Notes under the pieces: generated by a model
Seen by the model: the letters and a program-made list of their open reading frames with translations, nothing else
Told to the model about the DNA's origin: nothing
Database searches by the model: none
Shown: positions 1 through 8,685 of the stretch, piece after piece
Layout: every line of letters begins with the position of its first letter
Numbering within the stretch: position 1 is the first letter of the stretch
Origin: Microbulbifer sp. YPW1
Lineage (GTDB): Bacteria > Pseudomonadota > Gammaproteobacteria > Pseudomonadales > Cellvibrionaceae
DNA: 64,000 nucleotides
Direction: 5' to 3'
NCBI RefSeq assembly: GCF_013367775.1
Contig: NZ_CP055157.1
Coordinates: 1,240,001-1,304,000 of the forward strand
Translations under genes and position numbers: made by a program

Positions 1-2345
1 TCCAGCGCTTCGGAAGTGGACTGGAACCGCTGGATTGAAAAACCGGATACGAACTGCTGCCAGCGCTGCTGGTATTCGCCGAGGTAGATACGTTTGACGT
101 CCTCTCCAAGGCGCTTGCGATCTTCCTCATTGAAATCTTCCCCACTGAGATCACCGCCGTATATCCAGCGCTCGTCTGCCAGCTGATCCAGCAGCGGGGA
201 ATCTGCATCGAAGTCCAACTCTTTATAACCGGCCTTGGTATACAGGTAGGGAATATGGAAGCGACTGTCACCCGGGTCGACACCGAACAGTTGTGCGGTG
301 TCTCCACCCACTTCGCCGTAGAGATCGATCTGTGTCTGCCCCAGATCGCTGCGCAGCATCTGCGCGTACAGGCGCTGCGGTACCGGTATACGACGTAATT
401 GCTGGCGGGCCGTTGCAATTACCCGCTCGTTGGGCTCGAGATTTTCCGGCAGCGGGCGGGAGAAAAGGCGTTCCAGATGCGCCAGCATCTGCTCCTGTTT
501 ACCGGCCTCGCCCGACAGAGACTGCGACCATTCATCGCTGAAGTAGGCCGTTAAATCTTCCAGACTGCGCTTTTCCGGGTTAAACAGCATCAGATAGGTC
601 TTCAGCGTCTGGGTCAGCGCTGGGTCCGCGCTGTCGAGTTTTACCAGTCGCTGCTCCAGGGCACGCTGCAGTGCCGGCAGGAAGGTGAGCTCCAGCTGCT
701 CGCGATAAAGGCGATCTGCCGCGGCATCGACTCTCTCATCGTACAAACCGAGATTATTCAGCCAGGGGTGCTCTTCTTTCTGATATACGCGAGAAGCCGC
801 CTCCAGTGGCTCTAGTAGCTCCAGGGTTTGTAATGGTGAGATTTTGCGGTCTCCCAGTTTTTCCCTGGCTTCCTCGTAAAGCGCAATGTTGTCGCGGACT
901 TCTCCCATATATCGCTTGTTCTGCGCAATACTGCCGGTCCACAGGAATAGAGCACCGACAATAGCGGCAACGGACCCCACGTAGACCGCACCGCGCAACC
1001 AACGGGTAACACTTTCAACCTTGCGGTTCACCCCGACCAGCTCGGCTTCCGGGAAGATGACATCTTTCAACAGGCGATGCAGGAAATAGCTTTTGCCTAC
1101 ACCCTGGAATCGCTGCGCCGCGTCGCGCTCGAGTCCGAAGTCGGAACTCACCGAAGCCATCATCCGGTCAATCGGGCTGCCCTCCTGGGTGCCACTGGTA
1201 AAGTACACACCGCGCACCATGGGCACTGTGTCATAGCGATTGGCGCTGAATGCCTGCTTCACAAAATCGGACAATACGTTTTGCAGGCTTTCCATACGCG
1301 CCGGGAACCCCTGCAACAGAGCGCGCTTCTCGACATTGCGCTCCTGGTGCACACGCCACAGGACCCGCTGGTTGAGCCGCTGGATCAACGCCTGGAATTC
1401 GCTGACAAAGTCATCCAGTGGCGCACCCGCCCCCGCGTGCGCCTCTGCAGGGAAGCTGATTCCCCACACCTGCTCGCGCTCTGCCTGGGAAAGATTGTCG
1501 AAATATTCGCTGAAACCGGCAACCAGGTCACACTTGGTGAAGGTCAGATAAATCGGGAAGCGGATCCCCAGCTGCTGCTGCAGATCATTGATCCGCGCGC
1601 GGATGGTCTTAGCCTGATGTACGCGCTGCTCGGTGGTCTGCACCATCAGATCCTGCAGGCTGATTGCGACCAGCACGCCATTAATCGGCCGGCGACGGCG
1701 GTAGCGCTGCAACAGATTCAGAAAGGCTTTCCAGGCACTGTTGTCATATACGCGGTGGCTGTCCTGTGTGGTATAGCGCCCGGCGGTATCAATCAAAACC
1801 GCATCATTGGTAAACCACCAGTCGCAATTGCGTGTACCGCCTATGCCGCCGAGGGCCTCTTTGCCGTGACTCTGTGCGAGAGGAAATTCCAGACCGGAAT
1901 TGACCAGTGCAGTCGTTTTACCGGATCCGGGCGGGCCGATAATGATGTACCAGGGCAGCTGATAGAGAGACACGTTGCCGCGCTGGGATTTGAACCGCGC
2001 CTTGCGCAGCACCTGCATGGCATCGCGAAAACGCTCCGACAACGCATTCAGCTCTTCACGGCTGCGCTCCTGGTCCGGATCTGCTTCGTCCTCCTGCGAT
2101 TCTTCAATGCCCTGGATCAATGCCTGGTTTTGACGGCGCTCCACCAGCCACTGGCTCAGGTTCCATACCAGCCAGATCGCAAACATAAATACGATGATGG
2201 TGAGCCGTACACCCGTGGACAGGGTCGCATTATCGCTGCCAAATTTTATGTAATCGGCACCAAACCAGATTAATAGCGAGAGCGCACACAAGCCAATCAG
2301 GCCCAGCACCCATTTATTGGTAAAAAAATTCGCCAGTCGTTTCAT
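1..2345 (-). CDS. tssM: TssM (IcmF) T6SS membrane-complex protein, 3' end outside window
   Basis: Inner-membrane scaffold of the type VI secretion trans-envelope complex, working with TssL and TssJ. The reading frame stays open to the left edge, so only the N-terminal ~781 residues are present. Translation from the ATG at 2345 begins MKRLANFFTNKWVLGLIGLC, with a first membrane segment at about residues 13-30 and a second at about 48-65. A Walker A motif, GPPGSGKT, is at residues 137-144 (bases 1914-1937), followed by the IcmF-type DTAGRY stretch. Family members are about 1,100-1,200 residues, so roughly a third is missing. It is the most distal visible gene of a minus-strand tss operon, 52 bp after tssL. 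The long plus-strand frames here are antisense shadows. Confidence 0.95.
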   Translation of the reverse strand, partial: MKRLANFFTNKWVLGLIGLCALSLLIWFGADYIKFGSDNATLSTGVRLTIIVFMFAIWLVWNLSQWLVERRQNQALIQGIEESQEDEADPDQERSREELNALSERFRDAMQVLRKARFKSQRGNVSLYQLPWYIIIGPPGSGKTTALVNSGLEFPLAQSHGKEALGGIGGTRNCDWWFTNDAVLIDTAGRYTTQDSHRVYDNSAWKAFLNLLQRYRRRRPINGVLVAISLQDLMVQTTEQRVHQAKTIRARINDLQQQLGIRFPIYLTFTKCDLVAGFSEYFDNLSQAEREQVWGISFPAEAHAGAGAPLDDFVSEFQALIQRLNQRVLWRVHQERNVEKRALLQGFPARMESLQNVLSDFVKQAFSANRYDTVPMVRGVYFTSGTQEGSPIDRMMASVSSDFGLERDAAQRFQGVGKSYFLHRLLKDVIFPEAELVGVNRKVESVTRWLRGAVYVGSVAAIVGALFLWTGSIAQNKRYMGEVRDNIALYEEAREKLGDRKISPLQTLELLEPLEAASRVYQKEEHPWLNNLGLYDERVDAAADRLYREQLELTFLPALQRALEQRLVKLDSADPALTQTLKTYLMLFNPEKRSLEDLTAYFSDEWSQSLSGEAGKQEQMLAHLERLFSRPLPENLEPNERVIATARQQLRRIPVPQRLYAQMLRSDLGQTQIDLYGEVGGDTAQLFGVDPGDSRFHIPYLYTKAGYKELDFDADSPLLDQLADERWIYGGDLSGEDFNEEDRKRLGEDVKRIYLGEYQQRWQQFVSGFSIQRFQSTSEAL

Positions 2346-2397
2346 GAATTACTCCAGTCCCCGCGACCATTCTGCGCCGGGCAATCAGCAACCGTAT

Positions 2398-3255
2398 TTA
2401 GCGCGGCTGCGCAAAGTTTTCCCGCGATTCAGGCATCAGCGCCTGGATCTCTTCCGCTACCGGCGTTGCGCTCTGGTACAACCACCAGCGGTACCCGCTG
2501 AAGGTTGCCAGCAGCACACCGAGCACCACACTGGCAATCACCCACAGGGGCACGTACTGGATCAGCTTTGTCTTGCGATCCACGCAACCCTGCCAGCGCG
2601 GGGAGAGATCCCGGTCCATGGCCGGGCGATGACTTTCAATGGTGCGATACAGGTTGTCGCGGATCTGTTCCAGTTGCTCGTGGCCGCGCTGCACCAGGCG
2701 ATACTTGCCCTGGAAACCGAGACTGAGGCACAGATAAAACAGTTCCAGCAATTCAATATGCGATCCAGGGGTTTCCAGGGTGCGCTGCAGAATCAGGAAG
2801 CATTTTTCGCCACCGAAGGTTTCCTTGTGAAACAGGCTCAACAGAGAGTGCTGGCTCCAGCCGCTCGCGGTACCCCAGGGAGTGGACAGCACCACTTCGT
2901 CCACCACCGTGCACAGCAGATATCGCGCGGTCAGCACCGTTTCCTGGGAGAGTGACAGCTGCCTGGCCTCGCGCTCGAAGCTCTGAATTTCGCGCGTCAG
3001 GCGTTTGTGCAGGTCCGGCACATTGGCGTGGTTCATGGTGGTGCGGAGCTTAATGATGGCCCCGAGTACCTTGGAAGCCGCAGAGATCAGCGGATTCAGG
3101 CTGTTGCGAATACGCAGGTCCCCTGCGGCCGTGTCAGGAGCTACAGTTTGCTGTGGCTGAGGCGACTGTCCACCCGCGGGGGCGGCCGCCCCCGGAGTAG
3201 GGATCATCACCGTGCGGTCTGCAGCGCCGGGCGCTGAATAAGCATCGTTACTCAT
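2398..3255 (-). CDS. tssL: TssL (DotU family) T6SS inner-membrane protein
   Basis: Partner of TssM in the T6SS membrane complex; the cytoplasmic domain recruits the baseplate. The 285-residue protein has a low-complexity Pro/Ala/Gln N-terminus (about 1-45), a DotU helical domain (about 50-225, including LLCTVVDEVVLSTPWG and LELFYLCLSLGFQGKYR), and one C-terminal membrane segment (about 232-252, VPLWVIASVVLGVLLATFSG). The tail after the helix is short and carries no OmpA-like peptidoglycan-binding domain, so anchoring to the wall must come from another protein. It begins 2 bp after the tssK stop, implying translational coupling. Confidence 0.95.
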   Translation of the reverse strand: MSNDAYSAPGAADRTVMIPTPGAAAPAGGQSPQPQQTVAPDTAAGDLRIRNSLNPLISAASKVLGAIIKLRTTMNHANVPDLHKRLTREIQSFEREARQLSLSQETVLTARYLLCTVVDEVVLSTPWGTASGWSQHSLLSLFHKETFGGEKCFLILQRTLETPGSHIELLELFYLCLSLGFQGKYRLVQRGHEQLEQIRDNLYRTIESHRPAMDRDLSPRWQGCVDRKTKLIQYVPLWVIASVVLGVLLATFSGYRWWLYQSATPVAEEIQALMPESRENFAQPR

Positions 3256-3257
3256 TT

Positions 3258-4595
3258 TCAGTTATTCCTTATCGCCCACAGTTCCATGGTCAGCCCCGGA
3301 AATTCGGCCCCCAGATGTACCGCGAAACCGCCGGAGCGCTGCATCGCCTGCCACAGCTCTCCGGTCCGCTCGAGTTCAAAATAAGTAAAGCCGGCGTGGT
3401 ATGGAATCTGCCGCGGCGCGACCGGCAGGGCGCGAATGGAAAGGCCCGGCAACTGCGCGGAAATCAGTTCGCGGATGGCCTCCACCGGAGCGACTTTTGC
3501 CTGACTGGGAAAACGACTGCGCAGCAGGTCTCCGGGCATATCCGCCTTTGCCGCCATCACAAAGCTCGCGGTTTTGACCAGGGAAGGATCCGTAATCGGT
3601 GCCACGTAAATGCCAAACTTGCGCTGCACCAGATCCATGGCAATTGCGGTCTGCTCGAGGACGGTGGACAGCGACTGGCGCAATGCAGAAAACAATCCCA
3701 CATAACTCTGCTGCAGGTTTTCGTGCATGTAACGCGGGATTTCCGGCGGCCGTTTATTAGCGGCGGTGAATGTGGAGAGTTCGCCAGCGAGCTGCAACAG
3801 CTCCAGGAACAGACTGTGCGGATGCAGCCGAGGCTGTCCGGTGACCTGTTTGAGCAAGGGCTCAAAGCGGTTGATTACCTGCAGCAAAAGATAATCGGCA
3901 ATCTCGGCGGAACCACTGCGACCACTGTCTGCCAGGCGATGGCCCAGTGCGGTACCGCGGTGATCCAGCAAGCCCTTAACTTCTTCGATATACGCCTTGA
4001 TCACTGGAGACGCGTCGGCGTTCAATAGCGGCGGGATGTAATCGGGATCCAATTCAACCGGTTTTTCCGGCTGACGCTCGCGAATACGGGTAATACCGAT
4101 TGCTGCGTATCCGCTGAGATCTTCACTGCCGAGCTTCAGACAAACCCGCAGCTTGCCAACCTGGATTCGCGCCGCCTCACCGGAAGTGGAAGCGCTGTTA
4201 CGCGCGTCGAAGTTGTTTGCCTGATAACGCGCTTGCGGAAAATCTTCCTGATCGCGGACCGATTCCTGGCTTCCCGGCCGTTTCATCGGCACACACAGGT
4301 AGACAATTTCGTCCCGGGTATTTACCGGAACATCCAGTACATCCGGCAGGTTTTCATTTTCCGGTGCCAACACCGGGGTACCATCGGGAAAGATACCGCT
4401 AATCCGGGACAGGGAAATTTTTCCCATCGCCAGCGGTTCGCTATCGATAGCCAGTTCCAGCAACCCCCAGGTATAGGGCCCCAGCGCGCCCGTACGTGCC
4501 TCGACCAGCTGCTCCAGGTAGCGGTCCTGTTGCTGGAAGTGCTGCGGACGAAGGAACATTCCCTCGCTCCATATAACCTTATTATTCGCCGACAT
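3258..4595 (-). CDS. tssK: TssK baseplate protein of the T6SS
   Basis: Trimeric baseplate component that links the TssFG wedges to the TssJLM membrane complex. The 445-residue product has the family's opening (KVIWSEGMFLRPQHFQQQDRY), the conserved interior with the RYMHENLQQSYVGLFSALR stretch, and the C-terminal neck/head region ending GLTMELWAIRN. Length matches the family (about 440-450). The gene lies between tssJ and tssL in the usual tssJ-K-L order, 63 bp after tssJ. Confidence 0.96.
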   Translation of the reverse strand: MSANNKVIWSEGMFLRPQHFQQQDRYLEQLVEARTGALGPYTWGLLELAIDSEPLAMGKISLSRISGIFPDGTPVLAPENENLPDVLDVPVNTRDEIVYLCVPMKRPGSQESVRDQEDFPQARYQANNFDARNSASTSGEAARIQVGKLRVCLKLGSEDLSGYAAIGITRIRERQPEKPVELDPDYIPPLLNADASPVIKAYIEEVKGLLDHRGTALGHRLADSGRSGSAEIADYLLLQVINRFEPLLKQVTGQPRLHPHSLFLELLQLAGELSTFTAANKRPPEIPRYMHENLQQSYVGLFSALRQSLSTVLEQTAIAMDLVQRKFGIYVAPITDPSLVKTASFVMAAKADMPGDLLRSRFPSQAKVAPVEAIRELISAQLPGLSIRALPVAPRQIPYHAGFTYFELERTGELWQAMQRSGGFAVHLGAEFPGLTMELWAIRNN

Positions 4596-4658
4596 ACGCT
4601 GTCCTTGTTGCGGCGCCAGGCTGTTGCCTTGCGGATTGGATAGGATCGAAATTCAGAT

Positions 4659-5258
4659 TTATTTTCCGGACTGCTGCAGTTTTCGCAGACGCTCATACTC
4701 CGCACTGGAAATAGTTACCGTGCTGCCCTTTTTCGGTTCTTCACGCGCAGCGCGGCGGCGCATATCCAGAGCCTCTGTAGAGGCCATGCGCGTTCCCTCA
4801 AGTGTGATCGCATATTCATTCTTTTTGTGGTCCGTAATCGGCAACAGCATCAGCGCGTCGGCATCCTGATACTGGACAAATTCAGCCAGCAGACCGATAT
4901 ATTTGACTTCTGGGGTCAGCGCCAGCTGCTCGATCCGCTGCTCACCGGGGGCAAATTCCTTGAGGATGACGGTATCGATCAGGTCTTTGCCGAGACGGGA
5001 ATCCGCATTTTCATACAGGTTCAGGAAATCTTCCCGGGAAAACTGGCGGTCATCGGCGAGCATGAATACCCGCAAAACCACCGGGGATGCACGCCCGTCG
5101 CTATCCGGGTTTACGTCATTTTCGATCTCCACTGCCAGTGCAATGCTGGTATCGAGATTCAGGGTACGGCGGGTTGTCTGACAGGCAGCAAGCCCCACGA
5201 CCAGCGCCATCACAACCAGCAGTTGTACAATTTTTTTACTTTCCACAGCGATCTCCAT
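4659..5258 (-). CDS. tssJ: TssJ outer-membrane lipoprotein of the T6SS
   Basis: Outer-membrane lipoprotein that caps the TssLM complex. A type II signal peptide is visible: charged start, hydrophobic run, and the lipobox VGLAAC with Cys at about residue 26. The beta-sandwich domain follows (SPVVLRVFMLADDRQFSREDFLNLY is typical), then a charged C-terminal tail with predicted coil character (RRRAAREEPKKG to the end) that is longer than in many TssJ. The ATG at 5258 has only a weak GGA upstream. A GTG four codons in (5246) has GGAG six bases before it and is an equally good start. Order tssJ-tssK-tssL is canonical. Confidence 0.9.
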   Translation of the reverse strand: MEIAVESKKIVQLLVVMALVVGLAACQTTRRTLNLDTSIALAVEIENDVNPDSDGRASPVVLRVFMLADDRQFSREDFLNLYENADSRLGKDLIDTVILKEFAPGEQRIEQLALTPEVKYIGLLAEFVQYQDADALMLLPITDHKKNEYAITLEGTRMASTEALDMRRRAAREEPKKGSTVTISSAEYERLRKLQQSGK

Positions 5259-5329
5259 ATTTTTTCCGGCAGCCCTACGTGGGCACCTTTTGATTATTAC
5301 GGCCTCAGAAAAAAGCGCTTTTCCTGTAA

Positions 5330-7168
5330 TTAACTTTTGCCAAAACTGCGCGCACTCTTGAGTTCGGACAACTGGCTTTCATACGTCGCGGCAAATTCAT
5401 CGCCAAACAGGCGCCGGTAGCAGGCTTCCGGATCGCTGACCAGCTGCCGGTACATCTCTACAAAATTTTCCCAGTTGCGCGCTCCCTTACTGGAGAAGAC
5501 GCCGCCTTGTCCGCCATTGCGGCGCTCGATTTGTTCGGGGCTGAAAAAACGTAACATTGCATCGTAGCCCGCGCGCATTCCGGACAGCACCGCAACCTGA
5601 TGGTCCGACAGATCATCAAAACTGTCGCGCACCGCTTCCACCGGCTGCAGGAATGCGCCGTTGCTCGCAAACATCGCAGCCAGCGCATCTTTCGCGCTGG
5701 CACTGAACTTGAGCGGATTATTGGCCTCGGTCTGGATCATGGTGCGCTGTACGCGCAATTCGTTTTTGATACTGGTACGCGCCCGCAGCAGGTCAATCAG
5801 GCGCGACACGGTTTCCTCGATGATCTCCGCGGACTGTTGATCCAGATGCTGCAGTTGCTCGGCACTCAAATTGAGCCCCAGCCTTTCCACCAGCATGCCC
5901 CCGCGAACCGCACCTTGCGGTTGCGGTTGCGGTTGCGGTTGCGGTTGCGGTTGCGGTTGCGGTTGCGGTTGAACACCCTGAGATGGCGCCGGCACAGGCG
6001 CAAATTGCTGGGAAGCGCCGGCGAACCCGGCCCCTGTCGGCGGAGCGGCAGCTGGGGCAACCGGTGACTCGACAGTGGGCGCTACGGGCGCATCAAAACC
6101 CGGCGCGCCCTGTACCTGCTCGCTGACCAGCGCAGAAAGCGAATCGGCGAAGGGATTGTTCGCTGCGGCGGCCGGGGCAGCAGGCTCTGGCGCAATGGCG
6201 GGCGACGGGGTCTCGGCTGCGGTACCGAAAGACTGATGCGGCTCGATTCCCCCCATGGGATTGGGTTGTGCGGGTGCTACCGGCGGTGTTGGCGGCGGAG
6301 AAACCCCCGCAGCCACATCCGGAATCAACCCGCTCATTGGCGCCGCGGGAGGGTTCTGCGGCGCGGCTTGAGCCGGTTGCTGTACCGAAAACTGCATCGC
6401 GTGGCTGTCCGCAGGCGCGTGATCCTCGGAGCTGCCCTCTTTCCACCAGGCATCGTCGCCTCCCCACTGATCACCGGCGGCTCCAGCCGGAGCACTGCCC
6501 GGGAAAGCGCCGAGGGGATCGGAGGCGGAACTACCCGCGCTAGAAGCATTCAACATTTCCAAGGGGTCACTGGGCGCTTCCTGACCGAGAAAGCCACTCA
6601 TCGAATCACCGGACTGTCCATCAGTCAGGTATCCCCACTCACCACTGGGATTGCTACTAGCGCCTGTACCTGTCCCCATGTTTGCGCCAGCATTGCCAGC
6701 GGCGGGCTCCAGCCAGCTATCCAGCTGCTTGGCCTCCTGAGCGGATTGCATTTTCGCCGCGGCTGCGGGGCTGAATGTGGTTCGGTCGGCACTGTCGAGA
6801 AAATCAGCACCGCCCAGGCCGTCGGGTATTCCCGCATCGGCCTTGTTCTGGCGAATACTGACCTTTAACTGGTAATCACCCAGGGTAATTGCATCGCCAT
6901 CACTCAGGGCCACGCGGTTACCTTTACCCAGCGGATCGCCAGACTGGTTGTGATAGGTCCCATTGGTACTCTGATCCACCAGATAGAACTGGTTGTCCGC
7001 AAACTGGATCTCGGCGTGACGGGACGAAACCACACGCTGAGGATCGGGCAGCACCCAGTCATTGCTGTCGGCGCGCCCAAAGCTGCCTCCTGCGCTACTG
7101 AACAATTTGGTGTGCTTGATCATATTGGCGCCTTCCGGGTCGGCAACCACAGATAGCATTAAATCCAT
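5330..7168 (-). CDS. tagH: TagH-type FHA-domain protein of the T6SS
   Basis: Forkhead-associated phosphothreonine-binding protein used in post-translational T6SS control (Fha1/TagH family). The N-terminal FHA domain (about residues 10-100) has the GRADSNDW, SSRHAEI and DQSTNGTY motifs. A long Pro/Ala/Gly/Gln-rich linker follows (about 150-420), then the C-terminal TagH domain (LNLSAEQLQHL to FSPEQIERR and FGDEFAATYE). The linker has a (Pro-Gln)n stretch at about 400-418 from a GGTTGC-type hexamer array. ATG 7168 was chosen over an in-frame TTG at 7183 because GGAG lies 9 bases upstream and overlap with the previous gene is avoided. A PP2C phosphatase is nearby; a kinase is not in the window. 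Confidence 0.93.
   Translation of the reverse strand: MDLMLSVVADPEGANMIKHTKLFSSAGGSFGRADSNDWVLPDPQRVVSSRHAEIQFADNQFYLVDQSTNGTYHNQSGDPLGKGNRVALSDGDAITLGDYQLKVSIRQNKADAGIPDGLGGADFLDSADRTTFSPAAAAKMQSAQEAKQLDSWLEPAAGNAGANMGTGTGASSNPSGEWGYLTDGQSGDSMSGFLGQEAPSDPLEMLNASSAGSSASDPLGAFPGSAPAGAAGDQWGGDDAWWKEGSSEDHAPADSHAMQFSVQQPAQAAPQNPPAAPMSGLIPDVAAGVSPPPTPPVAPAQPNPMGGIEPHQSFGTAAETPSPAIAPEPAAPAAAANNPFADSLSALVSEQVQGAPGFDAPVAPTVESPVAPAAAPPTGAGFAGASQQFAPVPAPSQGVQPQPQPQPQPQPQPQPQPQGAVRGGMLVERLGLNLSAEQLQHLDQQSAEIIEETVSRLIDLLRARTSIKNELRVQRTMIQTEANNPLKFSASAKDALAAMFASNGAFLQPVEAVRDSFDDLSDHQVAVLSGMRAGYDAMLRFFSPEQIERRNGGQGGVFSSKGARNWENFVEMYRQLVSDPEACYRRLFGDEFAATYESQLSELKSARSFGKS
5915..5971. repeat. Hexanucleotide tandem array inside tagH
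   Basis: Nine perfect, uninterrupted TTGCGG units on the plus strand (5915-5968) plus a partial unit. On the coding strand they encode alternating Pro and Gln. The unit is six bases, so gain or loss of copies changes linker length in steps of two residues without a frameshift. This is a length-variable candidate, not an on/off switch. Confidence 0.95.
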
Positions 7169-7173
7169 GACGT

Positions 7174-8685
7174 TCAACTCCAAGGCCCGCTGAGCGCGGT
7201 TCCGGCAAGGGACTGTAGTTTTGGCAACAGGATTTCATCCCGCCCCTGTACCGAGCGCAGGGTGGAAAGTCCGGCAGACTGAAAACGCGCGGCGCCAGTA
7301 TCTGTCATAAGGGCTTCGGCACAGGGTGTCATCCACTGTCCCTGGGGCAGGCGACGCAAATGCAGGGGAAGATCCGAGTAGATGTCGGAAGCAACAGCGG
7401 TGGGCTGGCCGCGGGTAACAAATTCACTGCACAGGGACAGCCCCAGCAGGTAGGCACCATTGCCCCACAGATAGTACTGGTGGCCAAGCTCTGGAGTGAG
7501 TTCTTCAAACTTGAAGCTCTCGGTACGTGCGGTATCCGCACCGTAAGGCAGGCGCAACATAAACCGGGGAGCAGCCAGTGCCACATGTGCACAGGCGTCA
7601 TATTCCCGCACGGCTTGCCAGCTGCTGGCGAACTCTTCCGACAGCGGGTAGTGCCAGTCATCGGGATCCATGGAACCTGCGAGACTTGCGCAGCCGGCGA
7701 GGCGGCTGTCGCCCCCCATCACCAGCGCGCTGCCTGCGGCCTGGGCGATGGTAGCCAGGTCGATCAGCATGTGCAGATCCCGCTCTTCATCCTCGATAAA
7801 GAAATCCCCCAGGATCAGGTTGTAGGGTATTCCCCCGGCCACCGCCTCGCCCGCGACCAGACGCTGAAACAGCTGCGATTTCTCCAGATCATCTTCTGCC
7901 TGGGCCAGGTCCGCCAGTATCTCTTCCTTACTGATATCGATCAGATGAAGCTCCAGGCCTGGATGATCGTCGAGGCGGCGCAGCAACAGATGCAGGCTTC
8001 TCCAGCTGGCTTCTATCTGGCGAAAGTCACTGTGGTGCATGACCTTGCGCATGGCCTCCGAGGCAGCCTGGGCAACCGCTTCCAGATATACGCCCTGGTT
8101 GGCATCGGGTTTTTGCTGCACATAGGGCGCAACGATGTCTTTGATCAGTTGATCGATTTGCCCCGTGGCACTGGACTGGTATTCCTCCTGATACGCCTGC
8201 CCGGAGAGTATGGCATCCAGCATCGAGCGCGCTGACAACCCACCTGCGGCACTGGACGAAGACGTATCCAGTTCCGCCAGCTCCGGTCGCCATTGCTGAA
8301 TCTCATCGGCGGCGCGCGAGAACTCGGCCGGTGTTAGCAGCTGTTTTTCCAGCTCGATAAACTTCTTGAACAGGGGCACCCGCTGATACAGGTAATCAGG
8401 GTGCAGGTCGTCGAACTCCAGCAGGTGCAACGGCTGATCCATCAGCGGGAGGTGGATGCTTACCTGCAACTGCTCGAACAACATCTCAAAATTGTCTTTG
8501 CGCAACCGGTGGGCCCTTCGCGTGGCAATGCTGCCCGGATCACATTGCTTACCACTTGCGCGACCACTGAAGTCACCCAGTATCGCAACCTTCAATTTGG
8601 CACCATGGTGCAAAATGGAGCCGTGATCACCCTCACTCTGCTCGCCAAAAATCGTTCCCGAGGTGTTTAACGTCGCCCTGTTCAT
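7174..8685 (-). CDS. TssB/TssC-like hybrid sheath-domain protein
   Basis: A 503-residue protein joining a TssB-like N-terminus to a TssC-like region. Residues about 30-130 resemble TssB (KVAILGDFSGR at 32-42, then FDDLHPDYLYQRVPLFKK). Residues about 165-500 resemble the TssC (EvpB) N-domain (MHHSDFRQIEASWRSLHLLL, then LELHLIDISKEEILADL). A normal TssB (~165) plus TssC (~490) would be about 650 residues, so one or both parts are shortened. It is unlikely to replace the ordinary sheath, whose genes are probably left of the window, and may act at a baseplate or cap. The start at ATG 8685 overlaps the upstream stop as ATGA, giving coupling to the transposase-like gene. An upstream ATG at 8730 would overlap that gene more. 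Confidence 0.75.
   Translation of the reverse strand: MNRATLNTSGTIFGEQSEGDHGSILHHGAKLKVAILGDFSGRASGKQCDPGSIATRRAHRLRKDNFEMLFEQLQVSIHLPLMDQPLHLLEFDDLHPDYLYQRVPLFKKFIELEKQLLTPAEFSRAADEIQQWRPELAELDTSSSSAAGGLSARSMLDAILSGQAYQEEYQSSATGQIDQLIKDIVAPYVQQKPDANQGVYLEAVAQAASEAMRKVMHHSDFRQIEASWRSLHLLLRRLDDHPGLELHLIDISKEEILADLAQAEDDLEKSQLFQRLVAGEAVAGGIPYNLILGDFFIEDEERDLHMLIDLATIAQAAGSALVMGGDSRLAGCASLAGSMDPDDWHYPLSEEFASSWQAVREYDACAHVALAAPRFMLRLPYGADTARTESFKFEELTPELGHQYYLWGNGAYLLGLSLCSEFVTRGQPTAVASDIYSDLPLHLRRLPQGQWMTPCAEALMTDTGAARFQSAGLSTLRSVQGRDEILLPKLQSLAGTALSGPWS

Noticed and set aside
1077..2273. 398-residue plus-strand frame opposite tssM
   Set aside because: It is antisense to the clear TssM Walker A and membrane segments; its translation is His/Gln/Leu-rich without family features.
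5915..5971. Hexamer array as a phase-variation switch
   Set aside because: The unit length is a multiple of three, so copy changes do not alter the frame; only linker length can vary.
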